Shown: piece after piece, positions 34,101 to 43,194 of the stretch
Layout of the letters: every line of letters begins with the position of its first letter
Numbering within the stretch: the first letter of the stretch is position 1
DNA from: Corynebacterium lactis RW2-5
GTDB lineage: Bacteria; Actinomycetota; Actinomycetes; Mycobacteriales; Mycobacteriaceae
NCBI RefSeq assembly: GCF_001274895.1
Contig: NZ_CP006841.1
Coordinates: 868,001-932,000, forward strand
Direction of reading: 5' to 3'
DNA: 64,000 nt
The notes under the pieces: generated by a model
What the model saw: the letters and a program-made list of their open reading frames with translations, nothing else
Told to the model about the DNA's origin: nothing
Databases searched by the model: none
Program-made: the position numbers and the translations under genes

Positions 34101-35600
34101 ATGGCGGAGTCATTTTTCCAAGCGGCTCGCAGTGGATTGTCGAGCCGATTGGCTGGGGAGAGCACAAACGAACGGCTTCCTGTACATTGGCTCAAACCGG
34201 TGCGCTCTTTCGTCATCTATTTTCTCCTGGCCCACGTTATTTTTGGCCTAATTTTGATGGCTGACGTCGCATCTTTATTGGCGCGCTTTTTCACGCTCAG
34301 CGATTCCGCGGCAGAGCAAATTGTGCGTTCTGAGGAAACCGGTCAACAATTATTTGAGCAGTTGAATGAAAACAATCATGGCTGGTCAGTACTGTTGATT
34401 AGCTACAGTGAAATGCTGGGGATTTTCAGCATTATCGCCGCGATTGTCGTTGCTTTAACCGTGTCTGCCAGTGCCAAGATTAAAGACCTGGATCGGGAGC
34501 TAAGGGGGCTCGACAGAGATGCAGAAATAGAGCGAATCGTCGAAGATCGCTCGGTCGACATCGATATGCTCTATGGTGGTCTTCTGACGGCTACGATGGT
34601 CTCTCTCGTCTTGACCGTTCTCTATGGGCATGGGGTCATCACGGCTGCCGATGGGAGCTGCTCTCCAGCACAGGGGACCTGTACGTTTACCGGTGATTAT
34701 CCATGGGATGTGTTCGCACGGCATTGGATGCTTTTGATAAGCCCCAAGATGCTGTTTTTCCTGTTTATGGCATTCTTTTTCTTGATTCTTGCGCTGTCTG
34801 CAAGTGACTCCGGGCGACTACGAGGACAAATTCTGCGGAGAATTGATCTGTCTAGGCAGCTAGCAAAAAATGAACGCACGCTGGCAATGTTTGGGGCTCT
34901 ACACGATGGACCCGATGGAACTCCCGGAGTTCTCCCCCGCGTGCCATGGGGAATTCGACTCGCTAGCGCGCTCTGCTACGTACTGCTTTCCTGGCTCTCG
35001 CTTTATCTAATTATTGTCCTCTTCGGGACGGTCCAGCGTCTCGTCGGTGGAGATGCCTTTAAAGAGGTCGTCCAATCTTGGTTCGAGCCACAGCTCTTAG
35101 TTGGCATTTCCCTTCTCGCGATTGTCAGCATTATTAGTGTGTTGGCGGTGATTCTGGCAATGGGGCTGACCAGGCTACATCTGGTCAATGACGTCTATTA
35201 CATAATTGTCACAGTTATTATCGCGGCAGTTCCGGTGACCTTTTTAGTGGCAGTAGTTTCACGTTATCCGGTTGATTTAATCGGCCTGATACTGCTCTAT
35301 TTGGCGGTCTTGCTCGTGGTGACTAACCTGCTGTGGGGTTATGCAATCTATTCGGTCCGAAAGGCCGTAGACAATGCGGAAGCAGCAGCATATGTAGAAA
35401 AGAACGACGCCGTAGACGGCAACGGTGATTCAGAGGTGGACCGCGAAGTTACAAGTGCCCGCCCGCGCCAGGGTTTTACGCATGGTTTCGCTGTTTTCTT
35501 CTCCGCATTCTTGCGCGGAACCCTCGTCCATCGCGTACGTAGGGTGCAGTTTAATTACGCTGAGGTCACAGCTGAGCTGGAGCAGTCGGAAGAAAACTAG
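34101..35600 (+). CDS. Large membrane protein of unknown function
   Basis: A 499-residue protein I do not recognise. About nine hydrophobic segments are grouped as one near residue 35, one near 105-122, one near 155-172, one near 215-235, then five between about 280 and 425. The loop after the third segment contains two Cys residues (GSCSPAQGTC) that could form a disulphide outside. Acidic C-terminal linker about 435-460. No family motif stands out. A good ribosome site (AGGAAAGGA) lies upstream. It sits between a DHA2 exporter and a GNAT acetyltransferase, all on one strand with short gaps. Confidence 0.7.
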   Translation: MAESFFQAARSGLSSRLAGESTNERLPVHWLKPVRSFVIYFLLAHVIFGLILMADVASLLARFFTLSDSAAEQIVRSEETGQQLFEQLNENNHGWSVLLISYSEMLGIFSIIAAIVVALTVSASAKIKDLDRELRGLDRDAEIERIVEDRSVDIDMLYGGLLTATMVSLVLTVLYGHGVITAADGSCSPAQGTCTFTGDYPWDVFARHWMLLISPKMLFFLFMAFFFLILALSASDSGRLRGQILRRIDLSRQLAKNERTLAMFGALHDGPDGTPGVLPRVPWGIRLASALCYVLLSWLSLYLIIVLFGTVQRLVGGDAFKEVVQSWFEPQLLVGISLLAIVSIISVLAVILAMGLTRLHLVNDVYYIIVTVIIAAVPVTFLVAVVSRYPVDLIGLILLYLAVLLVVTNLLWGYAIYSVRKAVDNAEAAAYVEKNDAVDGNGDSEVDREVTSARPRQGFTHGFAVFFSAFLRGTLVHRVRRVQFNYAEVTAELEQSEEN

Positions 35601-35611
35601 GATGTGTTGTC

Positions 35612-36088
35612 ATGGCTCAATTTGATGAAGTACAAGTTAATCGTAAGAGTTTTCTAGAATTGACCCCGACGGACGTCTACGCAATCGCTGCGCTGCGTAC
35701 TGATGTCTTCTATCTCGAACAAAAATGCAGTGAGCCCGAGATGGATTGGCGCGATCTGGAGCCTAACGCCGAGCACTACTTTATTCGGGACAATGACGAT
35801 ACTCGTAGGATCATCGGGTACTTACGTGTAATCGCCACTGTCGATGAATCCGTCAAAGACTACCCGTTAACCATCGGACGGGTAGTAGTATCCTCGCAAC
35901 ACCGAGGAAGGTCCTTGTCTTCGCAACTGCTACAGGCAGCACTGACAGCTCATCAAGGTAAAGGTTTTGTGCTGCACGCTCAGACTCACGCCAAGGGCGT
36001 GTATAAGAAAGCCGGCTTCCGCGAGGTCGGTGAGACCTTTACGGAAGCCGGCATCGAACACATCACTATGGTTCGTGACGGGGACTAG
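35612..36088 (+). CDS. GNAT-family N-acetyltransferase (ElaA-like)
   Basis: A 158-residue acetyltransferase. It resembles ElaA proteins: LRTDVFYLEQKCSEPEMDWRDLEPNAEHYFI near the start, IGRVVVSSQHRGRSLSSQLLQAAL for the acetyl-CoA pyrophosphate loop, and YKKAGFREVGETFTEAGIEHITM at the end. The substrate is unknown. The last 26 codons encode, on the opposite strand, the terminator of the pntAB operon. Its stop codon directly abuts that of pntB with no base between. Confidence 0.88.
   Translation: MAQFDEVQVNRKSFLELTPTDVYAIAALRTDVFYLEQKCSEPEMDWRDLEPNAEHYFIRDNDDTRRIIGYLRVIATVDESVKDYPLTIGRVVVSSQHRGRSLSSQLLQAALTAHQGKGFVLHAQTHAKGVYKKAGFREVGETFTEAGIEHITMVRDGD
36003..36052 (-). terminator. pntAB terminator located inside the GNAT coding region
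   Basis: On the minus strand, 37 bases after the pntB stop, an 11-bp perfect stem (GCCGGCTTCCG / CGGAAGCCGGC) with an inner AGGTC / GACCT stem is followed by TTTCTTAT. It lies wholly within the 3' part of the convergent acetyltransferase gene. No T-run follows it on the plus strand. Confidence 0.72.
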
Positions 36089-37561
36089 CTATACAGTAAC
36101 CTTCTGCGAGGTCAATTCACGGTTGAGCGCATCAATGCTCGATTTTGCATCTCCAATCAGCATGTCGGTGTTTTCGTTGAAGAACAGTGGATTCTGCACT
36201 CCGGAGTAACCCGAGCCTATCGAGCGCTTGAGCACAATGACGCGTCCGGCCTCCCACACCTTGAGCACCGGCATTCCTGCAATCGGGGAACCTGGCTGTT
36301 CCGCAATCGGGTTGACCGTGTCGTTCGCGCCAATCACCAGGACGACGTCGACCGAGTCGAAGTCGTCGTTGACCTCGTCGAGCTCCAGCACCACATCGTA
36401 AGGGACTTTGGCCTCTGCCAGCAGCACATTCATGTGGCCGGGTAGGCGACCGGCAACCGGGTGGATGCCGAAGATGACTTCCTTGCCGTCAGCGCGCAGG
36501 TTGCGGACCAAATCGGCGACCGCGTATTGAGCCTGAGCCACTGCCATTCCATATCCCGGCGCGATAAGAATCTTGTCTGCCGCGCGCAGAATCTCGGCGG
36601 TGTCCTCGTGGTTGACCTCGGTGTGCGTGCCCTCTAATGCGCTTGCCGACGAATCGGCCTCGGCCCCAAAGCCGCCGAGAATAACGTTGGCGAAAGAGCG
36701 ATTCATGGCCTGGCACATGATGTAGGACAGGTACGCGCCAGAGGAACCGACCAGTGCACCGGTAATAATGAGCAGCGTGTTGCCCAGCATGAGGCCGGTG
36801 AAGGCTGCGGCCCAGCCGGAGTAGGAATTCATAATCGACACGACCACCGGCATGTCTCCGCCGCCGATGGCGACGACGAGATGCCACCCCAGGAAGAGCC
36901 CCAGTACCGTCACTGCGACCAGGCAGCCCCACGCGACCGAACCGTTGTCGGTGGCGATGAAGACGCCGAGTCCCGCAACTGTGACCAGCAGAATGACAAC
37001 GTTGAGGATATTGCGGCCCGGCAGCAGCAGCGGAGCGCCCTTAATCTTCTCGGAGAGCTTCAGACCAGCAACGATGGAGCCCGTGAAGGTCACCGCACCG
37101 ATGAAGATGCCCACGTAGACCTCTCCGAGGTGGAAGGCCTGGGCGTCGGCAGGCACCTCCTCGGCGAAGATGTAGGAGTTGAAGCCGATGAAGATGGCAC
37201 CCAGGCCGACCAGGCCGTTGAACAGTGCGATGAGTTCGGGCATGCCGGTCATGGCGACCTTGCGGGCGCGCTGGATTCCGAAGACACCGCCGAGCCCCAT
37301 GGCAACGGCGATGAGGATCAAGGTGACCAGTGGGCTCAGGTGGGTCTCCGGCTTCGTCGCCGAGGTGACCAGTGCCTGGAAAATTGCCACGATGACGGCC
37401 ACGCCCATGCCGGCAATGCCGAGGGAATTGCCGCGTCGGGCGGTCTCGGGCTTAGACAAGCCGGAAAGTGCCATCAGGAAAAGGACCGCGGCGACGATGT
37501 AGCCGACGTTCGACAGGCGGTAGGTCCAGTCGAGCAGTGTTGTGGGATCGATGGAAGTCAT
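36089..37561 (-). CDS. pntB: NAD(P)+ transhydrogenase beta subunit
   Basis: A 490-residue protein with eight or so N-terminal membrane helices (domain II) and a C-terminal NADP-binding domain III beginning about residue 320: [52 protein letters not shown]. It couples proton flow to hydride transfer from NADH to NADP+. The pntA gene lies immediately upstream with a 7-base gap. Confidence 0.95.
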   Translation of the reverse strand: MTSIDPTTLLDWTYRLSNVGYIVAAVLFLMALSGLSKPETARRGNSLGIAGMGVAVIVAIFQALVTSATKPETHLSPLVTLILIAVAMGLGGVFGIQRARKVAMTGMPELIALFNGLVGLGAIFIGFNSYIFAEEVPADAQAFHLGEVYVGIFIGAVTFTGSIVAGLKLSEKIKGAPLLLPGRNILNVVILLVTVAGLGVFIATDNGSVAWGCLVAVTVLGLFLGWHLVVAIGGGDMPVVVSIMNSYSGWAAAFTGLMLGNTLLIITGALVGSSGAYLSYIMCQAMNRSFANVILGGFGAEADSSASALEGTHTEVNHEDTAEILRAADKILIAPGYGMAVAQAQYAVADLVRNLRADGKEVIFGIHPVAGRLPGHMNVLLAEAKVPYDVVLELDEVNDDFDSVDVVLVIGANDTVNPIAEQPGSPIAGMPVLKVWEAGRVIVLKRSIGSGYSGVQNPLFFNENTDMLIGDAKSSIDALNRELTSQKVTV

Positions 37562-37568
37562 GGGGAGC

Positions 37569-39149
37569 TTAAGCCTCCTCTTTCACGAACATGCCGAGCA
37601 TGCGGTCGGTGACGGCGAAGCCACCGAAGATATTGATGGAGCTGACGACGATGGCGGCGAACGCGAGTCCTGAAACCAAAGGGTTTGCACTTCCTACCTG
37701 GAGGATCGCGCCGACCAGGACAATGCCTGAGATGGCGTTGGTCTCACTCATCAGCGGAGTGTGCAGGCGCGGAGTGACAGCGGAAATCACATAGAATCCC
37801 AGGACGATGGCCAGCGTGAGGACCATGAAGTTGGCGCTGACGCTGTGCGGTGCCGAGAGCAGAACTGCGAGGGCCAGCACACCGGTGATACCCAGGGCGA
37901 TCTTGGCGCCGATTCCTCCGGAGCCCAAAAACCCGACCTTCTCGGGCTCGTGCTCGTGGAGTGCGGCTTGGTGCGCCTGCTGTTCCTGCAGAGGGGCGGC
38001 AGGAGTGACCGCGACCTTAATGGGCGGCGGAGGCCACAGGATATCGGACGCTGCTCCCGGCTGATTCGCCTTGGTGACGGTAATGCCGCGGACAATCTCG
38101 TCTTCGAGATCGAAAATCGGCTGCCCGTCCTTTTCAGGCGTGATCAGCTTGAACAGGTTGACGATATTCTGGCCATAAAGGGAAGAAGCCTGTGCCGGCA
38201 GTCGCCCGGCGAGGTCTGTGTAGCCGATGATGGTCACGCCGTTGTCGGTAACAATTGTCTTGCCGGGTACGGTCAGCTCGCAGTTTCCTCCACCCGCAGC
38301 TGCCATATCCACGATGACACTGCCGGGCTTCATGCCCGCGACATCATCGGCGGTCAGTAGGAGTGGAGAACGGCAGCCGGGAATGTTCGCGGTGGTAATG
38401 ACGATATCCGCCAGTGCGGACTGCTCGGAGTAGAGCTTCGCTGCAGCCGCGGCCTGATCGTTTGTCATTTCCTTGGCATAGCCGTCTTCGGACTTTTCGG
38501 TCTCGGCTGGGATGGGAATGAATTCCGCGCCCATGGATTCGACCTGCTCACCTGCCTCAGGTCGGAGGTCGGTCGCCTTGACGACGGCACCCATCGAGTT
38601 TGCGGTACCAATCGCCGCAAGGCCTCCGACACCAGCGCCGATGACGTAGACAACCGCAGGAGGGAGCTTGCCTGCTGCCGTGACCTGGCCGGTGAAAAGG
38701 CGCCCGAAGGCCGATGCCGCCTCGACAACTGCGCGGTATCCGGAGATGTTGGCCATCGAGGACAGGACATCCATGGACTGCGCTCTGGAGATTCGCGGGA
38801 CAGTGTCCATGGCGAGGGCGGTGACGTTCCTTGCAGAGAGCTCTTCCACCAGGTCCGCGTTACGGCCAGGGGCGAGCCTCGAGATAAGGATGGCCTCGTC
38901 GCGAAGCTTCTCACGGAACTGCTGCGGGGGAGTATCGAGCGTGACGACGATATCGCTGCCCCACACGGATTCGTCGACAACGGTGGCGCCTGCTGCCTCG
39001 TAGTCCGCGTCGCTAAATTTCGCCGCTAGGCCGGCGTTGGCCTGTACTGCCACGTCGTAGCCGAGTTTGATTAGCTTGCCGACGGTTTCTGGCGTTGCGG
39101 CCACGATTGTCTGCTGGGGATCGGGTTCTAAGGGGATGCCGATTCTCAC
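37569..39149 (-). CDS. pntA: NAD(P)+ transhydrogenase alpha subunit
   Basis: A 526-residue subunit fusing domain I with the first membrane helices, as in E. coli Pnt[20 protein letters not shown] is the N-terminus of the alanine-dehydrogenase-like fold. [22 protein letters not shown] is the NAD-binding loop, and four C-terminal helices follow residue 420. The GTG at 39149 is selected by homology; the upstream open frame to 39395 is not expected to be translated. Confidence 0.94.
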   Translation of the reverse strand: MRIGIPLEPDPQQTIVAATPETVGKLIKLGYDVAVQANAGLAAKFSDADYEAAGATVVDESVWGSDIVVTLDTPPQQFREKLRDEAILISRLAPGRNADLVEELSARNVTALAMDTVPRISRAQSMDVLSSMANISGYRAVVEAASAFGRLFTGQVTAAGKLPPAVVYVIGAGVGGLAAIGTANSMGAVVKATDLRPEAGEQVESMGAEFIPIPAETEKSEDGYAKEMTNDQAAAAAKLYSEQSALADIVITTANIPGCRSPLLLTADDVAGMKPGSVIVDMAAAGGGNCELTVPGKTIVTDNGVTIIGYTDLAGRLPAQASSLYGQNIVNLFKLITPEKDGQPIFDLEDEIVRGITVTKANQPGAASDILWPPPPIKVAVTPAAPLQEQQAHQAALHEHEPEKVGFLGSGGIGAKIALGITGVLALAVLLSAPHSVSANFMVLTLAIVLGFYVISAVTPRLHTPLMSETNAISGIVLVGAILQVGSANPLVSGLAFAAIVVSSINIFGGFAVTDRMLGMFVKEEA

Positions 39150-39517
39150 TGGATTTCTCTTTTGCTTGAGTTCTGGGGTTCGTATTGTGTCGTGGGGCTC
39201 GCGGGGTCGTTGCGAACGGTCGATTTCGGTGTTCATCAAGGTATGCGCAACCGTTCGGGGGCAATGCCTCTTTCGAGGAATTAATGATGAAAATATTTGG
39301 ATAACGGTGATGTAGTCGACTTTTGCTGTTGACTGCGGGGGTGATATGGGGGTGGTGAGTGCCTGGGTGTTAGCGACGGATGCGGTCTGATGCAAAGTGG
39401 GTGTGCCGCAATAATTTGGTTTCGGGGGTGGAGTGGGGTGGGTTTTTGTGCTCAGAGCCTGAGTGCGTGCTTGAAAAACTCTTATTTTTTATGAAGTTGC
39501 GTTTTACAATTCCTCCT
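39150..39517. other. Intergenic region between pntA and secreted hydrolase
   Basis: No gene is supported in this 368-base stretch, which is unusually G-rich on the plus strand. It holds an inverted repeat CGAACGGT (39213-39220) / ACCGTTCG (39250-39257) of unknown role upstream of pntA, and near its right end a TACAAT (39505-39510) placed 7 bases before the hydrolase ATG, a likely leaderless promoter. Confidence 0.6.
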
Positions 39518-40717
39518 ATGGGTACCAATGCTCCGAAAAATGTTAATGTCACCGCGTCTGAGAATCTGCTGCCTGAGGCTGGGAGAGGGGCGGGCTTCCG
39601 AGGCTTTCGCCGAAAGGCGCTGGGTATGGCCATCGCGTCGGGAGTGGTCCTCGCAGGGCAGATTCCTGCTCAGGCATTGCCTCTTCCGTTCCAGCTGCCG
39701 GAGGGCAACGATCGCGTTGCGTCGACGGACTACTCGCAGTCGCCGATCGTTCAAAAGATTGGCGACGGTCTTGTAGACGTCATGTCGAATGGCGGGGAAA
39801 AAACCGCTCCGTACGCCCCGACGGCGGGAGCGATCCGCAACACTTTCGGAAACGTCGGCCCGCACCCGGTAGCCGTGACGCGTGAGCCGCTAACCTGCGA
39901 TGGCCTGGTCTACACCGTTTACAACCAGGTTCTCCGAGAGCTGCACGGTCTCAACCAGACAACTGACTGCTACGACGTTTTCCCTGAGACTCTGACGGGG
40001 AATCCGGCAGGGGCGCAGCTGATTTACCCTGCTGATATCGGGTCAATGGAATCCGCACCGCTGATGATTCTCAGCCCGGGCATTGGTACTGAACCTGGGA
40101 TGTACGACCGGCAGGCGCGCCTCTACGCCAGCCACGGCTACGTTGTCGCGATGGGCTACAACTTCACCAACTGGTTCGGTCCGCAGATGGTCCTCGCCGC
40201 TGCAACCGCGGCGGGAGCCAACACCGATGAGGACTCCGCGCTGCACAACAAGATTGATTTCTCGCGAACCCTTCTGGTGGGGCACTCTGCCGGTGGTGGA
40301 TCGGCAATGTTCCTCAATAACTCTATGGATCCGGTGTTCAACAAGCTCGGATACAACATGGTGACCCGAGGGGTTGTAGCACTTAACCCGGGGCCGTCGG
40401 ACTTCGGCAAGCTGTCCAAGCCTACGAATATCCCATTGCTCGTTGCTGTGGCAGAGCATGAGGATATCGTGCCCAAGGGAGGCGATCGCATCGGTTACTC
40501 GCGCGCCACCGGCCCGGCTTGGCTTGCAATGGTCAATGGCTCCTACCACGGAACGTACCTGGACCTTGCGGACAAGAACGCCTATGGTTCGCTGGTCCTA
40601 TCGTTCTCGGAGTACTTGCTGGAGCGCAGCCCTCGCGCGGTCTCCGTCTACGAGGGCGATAACTTCTCGCTGGCGACCGACGCAGAGTTGAGCGGCGTCG
40701 AGCGCAAGGGAATCTAG
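39518..40717 (+). CDS. Secreted alpha/beta hydrolase (lipase/cutinase-like)
   Basis: A 399-residue exported protein. A long n-region containing twin Arg (RGFRRKALG) is followed by a hydrophobic stretch and a likely cleavage after AQA near residue 58, so Tat export is possible. The mature part has the nucleophile elbow LVGHSAGGGSAM, an oxyanion-region MILSPGIGTEP, and later Asp (VAVAEHEDIVP) and His (VNGSYHGTYLD) candidates, similar to chlorophyllase/PET-hydrolase-like enzymes. An ester substrate outside the cell is likely. The start is chosen by the -10 element 7 bases upstream; an ATG 27 bases earlier is possible. Confidence 0.82.
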   Translation: MGTNAPKNVNVTASENLLPEAGRGAGFRGFRRKALGMAIASGVVLAGQIPAQALPLPFQLPEGNDRVASTDYSQSPIVQKIGDGLVDVMSNGGEKTAPYAPTAGAIRNTFGNVGPHPVAVTREPLTCDGLVYTVYNQVLRELHGLNQTTDCYDVFPETLTGNPAGAQLIYPADIGSMESAPLMILSPGIGTEPGMYDRQARLYASHGYVVAMGYNFTNWFGPQMVLAAATAAGANTDEDSALHNKIDFSRTLLVGHSAGGGSAMFLNNSMDPVFNKLGYNMVTRGVVALNPGPSDFGKLSKPTNIPLLVAVAEHEDIVPKGGDRIGYSRATGPAWLAMVNGSYHGTYLDLADKNAYGSLVLSFSEYLLERSPRAVSVYEGDNFSLATDAELSGVERKGI

Positions 40718-40719
40718 CC

Positions 40720-40740
40720 CAAAAGCGGGCTTGTTGCCCG
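40720..40740 (-). terminator. Terminator after the TctA-type permease
   Basis: On the minus strand CGGGC-AACAA-GCCCG is followed by CTTTTGGG, 11 bases after the permease stop. The stem is short (5 bp) and the T-run brief. It lies in the 34-base gap between the convergent hydrolase and permease genes. Confidence 0.55.
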
Positions 40741-40751
40741 GATGCGGGCAC

Positions 40752-42152
40752 CTATAGCATTGCCAGGATTCCCGGCACCGACAGCGCGGCTACGTAGTAG
40801 CCCATGAAAAGTACGCCCGCGTGTAGCCGCGCTAGTTTGATCAGCGCGCCTCCGGCCAGGCCAACGATGAGAGTCACGACGAGGCCGATGATTCCGCCCT
40901 CCCATAGGCTGACTACGGTCACAAGCCCGGTGAAGGCCGCGATGATAGCTTCGTGGCTAACTCGGGTGACCACGAACTTCGCAGCAGAGTGGGCGTAGCG
41001 CATGACAAACGGGTACGCGACTGCGACAGCGGCGAAGGCAGCCAACAGGCCGAAAATGAGGAATTCGCCCGTGGACAGCTCGGTCGAAAGGTTGTGAATC
41101 ACGCCGGTTTCGCCGTTAGTCTCCCAGACAGGCGGTGCGTTGAACAGGGGCGCGGCAGGCCCCGCGGCTACCGGGCTAAGGGGGAGGCCGAACGCGATGA
41201 GGGGAATCAGCGACTCGGCCATGTAGGTCGACTCGGTTGTCGCATTCTTGGCCGCCACTGCCGTGGTTAGCCGCTGGTAGCCCTGTTTCACCCGGCTAGA
41301 GACCACCTCGCCCATCAGCACCGTCATTGCAACCGGGGAAAACACAAAAGTTGCGCTGGACACGGCGGAGGATAGGGAGATGGCTTTAAGCTGCGTGGCA
41401 TCGAGGAAGCGTAACGGGGACGGATAGATAAGACTCTTTGCGTTGGTTCCGTTTGATTCCGGTGCCAAGTAGACGTTGGCGGGCGAGGAGGAGCGCGCAG
41501 CCCGGCGCATCCGGGGCAAGAGCATGCTCGCAAGCGCGAAAATCATGGGGCCGATGGCGATGCCGAGGAAGTAGCTGGTCGCAAGTTTGACCTCAAAGAG
41601 ACTTGTGAACTTCTGCAGCCCCAGGATGAGGAGCACAAAGGGGATTAGCGCCAGCACAGCCCGCCAGCGTCCGGGGGCTGAGTAGGCGATGGCGACCGCC
41701 GCGAGCAGGAAGAGCCACGGGGCGATGGAAGAGATGAAGTCGCCGAAGGGCGAGAGGATCCAGGCGAACAGGACTGCCAGCGGAATTGAGATGACTGCGG
41801 CAATCGCTCCACCAGCCACGGCCTTGCGAAGTGCCAGGTGCTGTAGTCCGAGCGCACGCATGCGGTCAGCTTCCTCCATGAGAGGTACCGCCAGGGTGTC
41901 GCCCGGTATACCGAGGAGCATGGTCGGCACTGCGTGGGTCATGTGCTTCGAGATCGCACCCGCCAGGAAAAACGTGAATACACCGGCGGGCGGTACGCCT
42001 AGCAGAATGACTACGAGAGTCAGCGGTGCAATCGTGGCGGTCTCGTCAGTGCCGGAGACGACACCAATTAACGTGAACACGGCAGCGCCCACGAGGGCCA
42101 TCGCCACTGCGATGGGCAGATCCGCGCCAAGGCTTCCAAAAAACTCGGTCAC
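40752..42152 (-). CDS. Tripartite tricarboxylate transporter permease (TctA family)
   Basis: A 466-residue protein with about eleven helices. AGAISKHMTHAVPTMLLGIPGDTLAVPLME corresponds to the conserved TctA block, and TESTYMAESLIPLIAFGLPLSPVAAGP to the second. TctA is the large membrane subunit of transporters for citrate-like carboxylates, normally with a small TctB and a periplasmic TctC. Here only a small upstream membrane protein accompanies it, overlapping by 4 bases, and no TctC-type binding protein is nearby. Confidence 0.85.
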   Translation of the reverse strand: MTEFFGSLGADLPIAVAMALVGAAVFTLIGVVSGTDETATIAPLTLVVILLGVPPAGVFTFFLAGAISKHMTHAVPTMLLGIPGDTLAVPLMEEADRMRALGLQHLALRKAVAGGAIAAVISIPLAVLFAWILSPFGDFISSIAPWLFLLAAVAIAYSAPGRWRAVLALIPFVLLILGLQKFTSLFEVKLATSYFLGIAIGPMIFALASMLLPRMRRAARSSSPANVYLAPESNGTNAKSLIYPSPLRFLDATQLKAISLSSAVSSATFVFSPVAMTVLMGEVVSSRVKQGYQRLTTAVAAKNATTESTYMAESLIPLIAFGLPLSPVAAGPAAPLFNAPPVWETNGETGVIHNLSTELSTGEFLIFGLLAAFAAVAVAYPFVMRYAHSAAKFVVTRVSHEAIIAAFTGLVTVVSLWEGGIIGLVVTLIVGLAGGALIKLARLHAGVLFMGYYVAALSVPGILAML

Positions 42153-42583
42153 TTGCTGCCCCCAGTCTGCGAAGCCGAGCCATCAAACCATTCGGTCAGG
42201 CCGGCATCAGCGAGCTCCGCCCGCGACTGCTTTGAGGCTTCCTGGAGATCGCCGAGCCCCATGGGCTGGTCCGCAATCTCGGCGACGGCTTGCTGCACTC
42301 GGGTGACATCGTGGGAGTCCTCGGTGACCCGACGCGCAGGCGGGAACAACCAAGACAGGACAACACCGGCGAATACGCAGCCGACGAGTCCCGTGACCAG
42401 TGACCATGCCTTCGCCAGTTCCGGGTCAGCCACGAACGCGCCGATGAGTGCTCGGCCGCCGTACAGCCCGACAAGGGCGCAGACAATTCCGACGATGACG
42501 CCTACTGCCAATCGGACCCCGATGACAGTATCGCCCCACACGAAGAGGTATCCGTGAGGGGCATTCTCGGGAGAAGTTTTCAT
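42149..42583 (-). CDS. Small membrane partner of TctA-type permease
   Basis: A 144-residue protein with two hydrophobic segments (about 22-50 and 60-82) and a polar C-terminal half predicted helical (TRVQQAVAEIADQPMGLGDLQEASKQ). It is in the position expected for TctB but has only two clear helices against the usual four, so the name is uncertain. The stop overlaps the start of the TctA gene (ATGA). The ATG has TAGACT 7 bases upstream and no ribosome site, so the pair is probably transcribed leaderlessly from here. Confidence 0.65.
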   Translation of the reverse strand: MKTSPENAPHGYLFVWGDTVIGVRLAVGVIVGIVCALVGLYGGRALIGAFVADPELAKAWSLVTGLVGCVFAGVVLSWLFPPARRVTEDSHDVTRVQQAVAEIADQPMGLGDLQEASKQSRAELADAGLTEWFDGSASQTGGSK

Positions 42584-42651
42584 AGGAAAGAGTCTAAACC
42601 CGGTCCCGGATTGCCTCCTTGAGCGGGACAAGAAAAAAAGTTCCCAGCGCT

Positions 42652-43194
42652 CTATTCCGCGTTGGGAATGAGTCGCTCAGCGGCCTCGACAATGGCCTTG
42701 CGCTGCTGCTCGGTCAGACTAAAACCGTTGATGAAGTCGTTTGCCCAGAGTCCGTCGGAAATCATCTGCACTACGAACGCCGCGCATGCATCGGGGTTGG
42801 TGGCGATGTCGTCGGCAGGCGGGTTTCAGCGGCTTAGGTGACTGGCCCAAATTTCCCGTAGTTCGGGCTCGGAGGAGGAGTCGATGGCCATCATCAATTC
42901 GGCGCGGGTTGCTGTATTAAGCGATACCTTGAGGTTCGCCCGAAGCCGGTCGGCGGGGGAGAGCTTGTCAGCGGTGGCGCCTGCGGCTTCGATCAGCTCT
43001 TGCTCCCACTTTTCAGCCATGTACTGGTGTACGGCCCTGACCATGTCGTCGCGGGAGGGGAAGTGGTAAATCAAGCCGGATTTGCTCATCCCGCTGCGCG
43101 TCGCGACATTCTCGTAGGTCACATCCGACATTCCGGACTCCTCGATAATCTCGACAATTGTGTCGAGGATGAGCGTGCGCTTACTCGTGCGCAT
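42652..43194 (-). pseudogene. TetR-family regulator interrupted by in-frame stop
   Basis: The open part encodes 122 residues: a TetR DNA-binding domain (TYENVATRSGMSKSGLIYHFPSRDDMVRAVHQYM) and the first ligand-domain helices, ending REIWASHLSR. A TGA at 42826-42828 then stops it, but the same frame continues with convincing protein (NPPADDIATNPDACAAFVVQ and onward) to a TAG at 42652-42654. The total of 180 codons is the normal TetR length. A single TGG-to-TGA change (Trp to stop) explains it. It may be a decayed gene, a truncated but functional repressor, or a sequencing error. It overlaps the end of the exporter gene it probably regulates. Confidence 0.85.
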
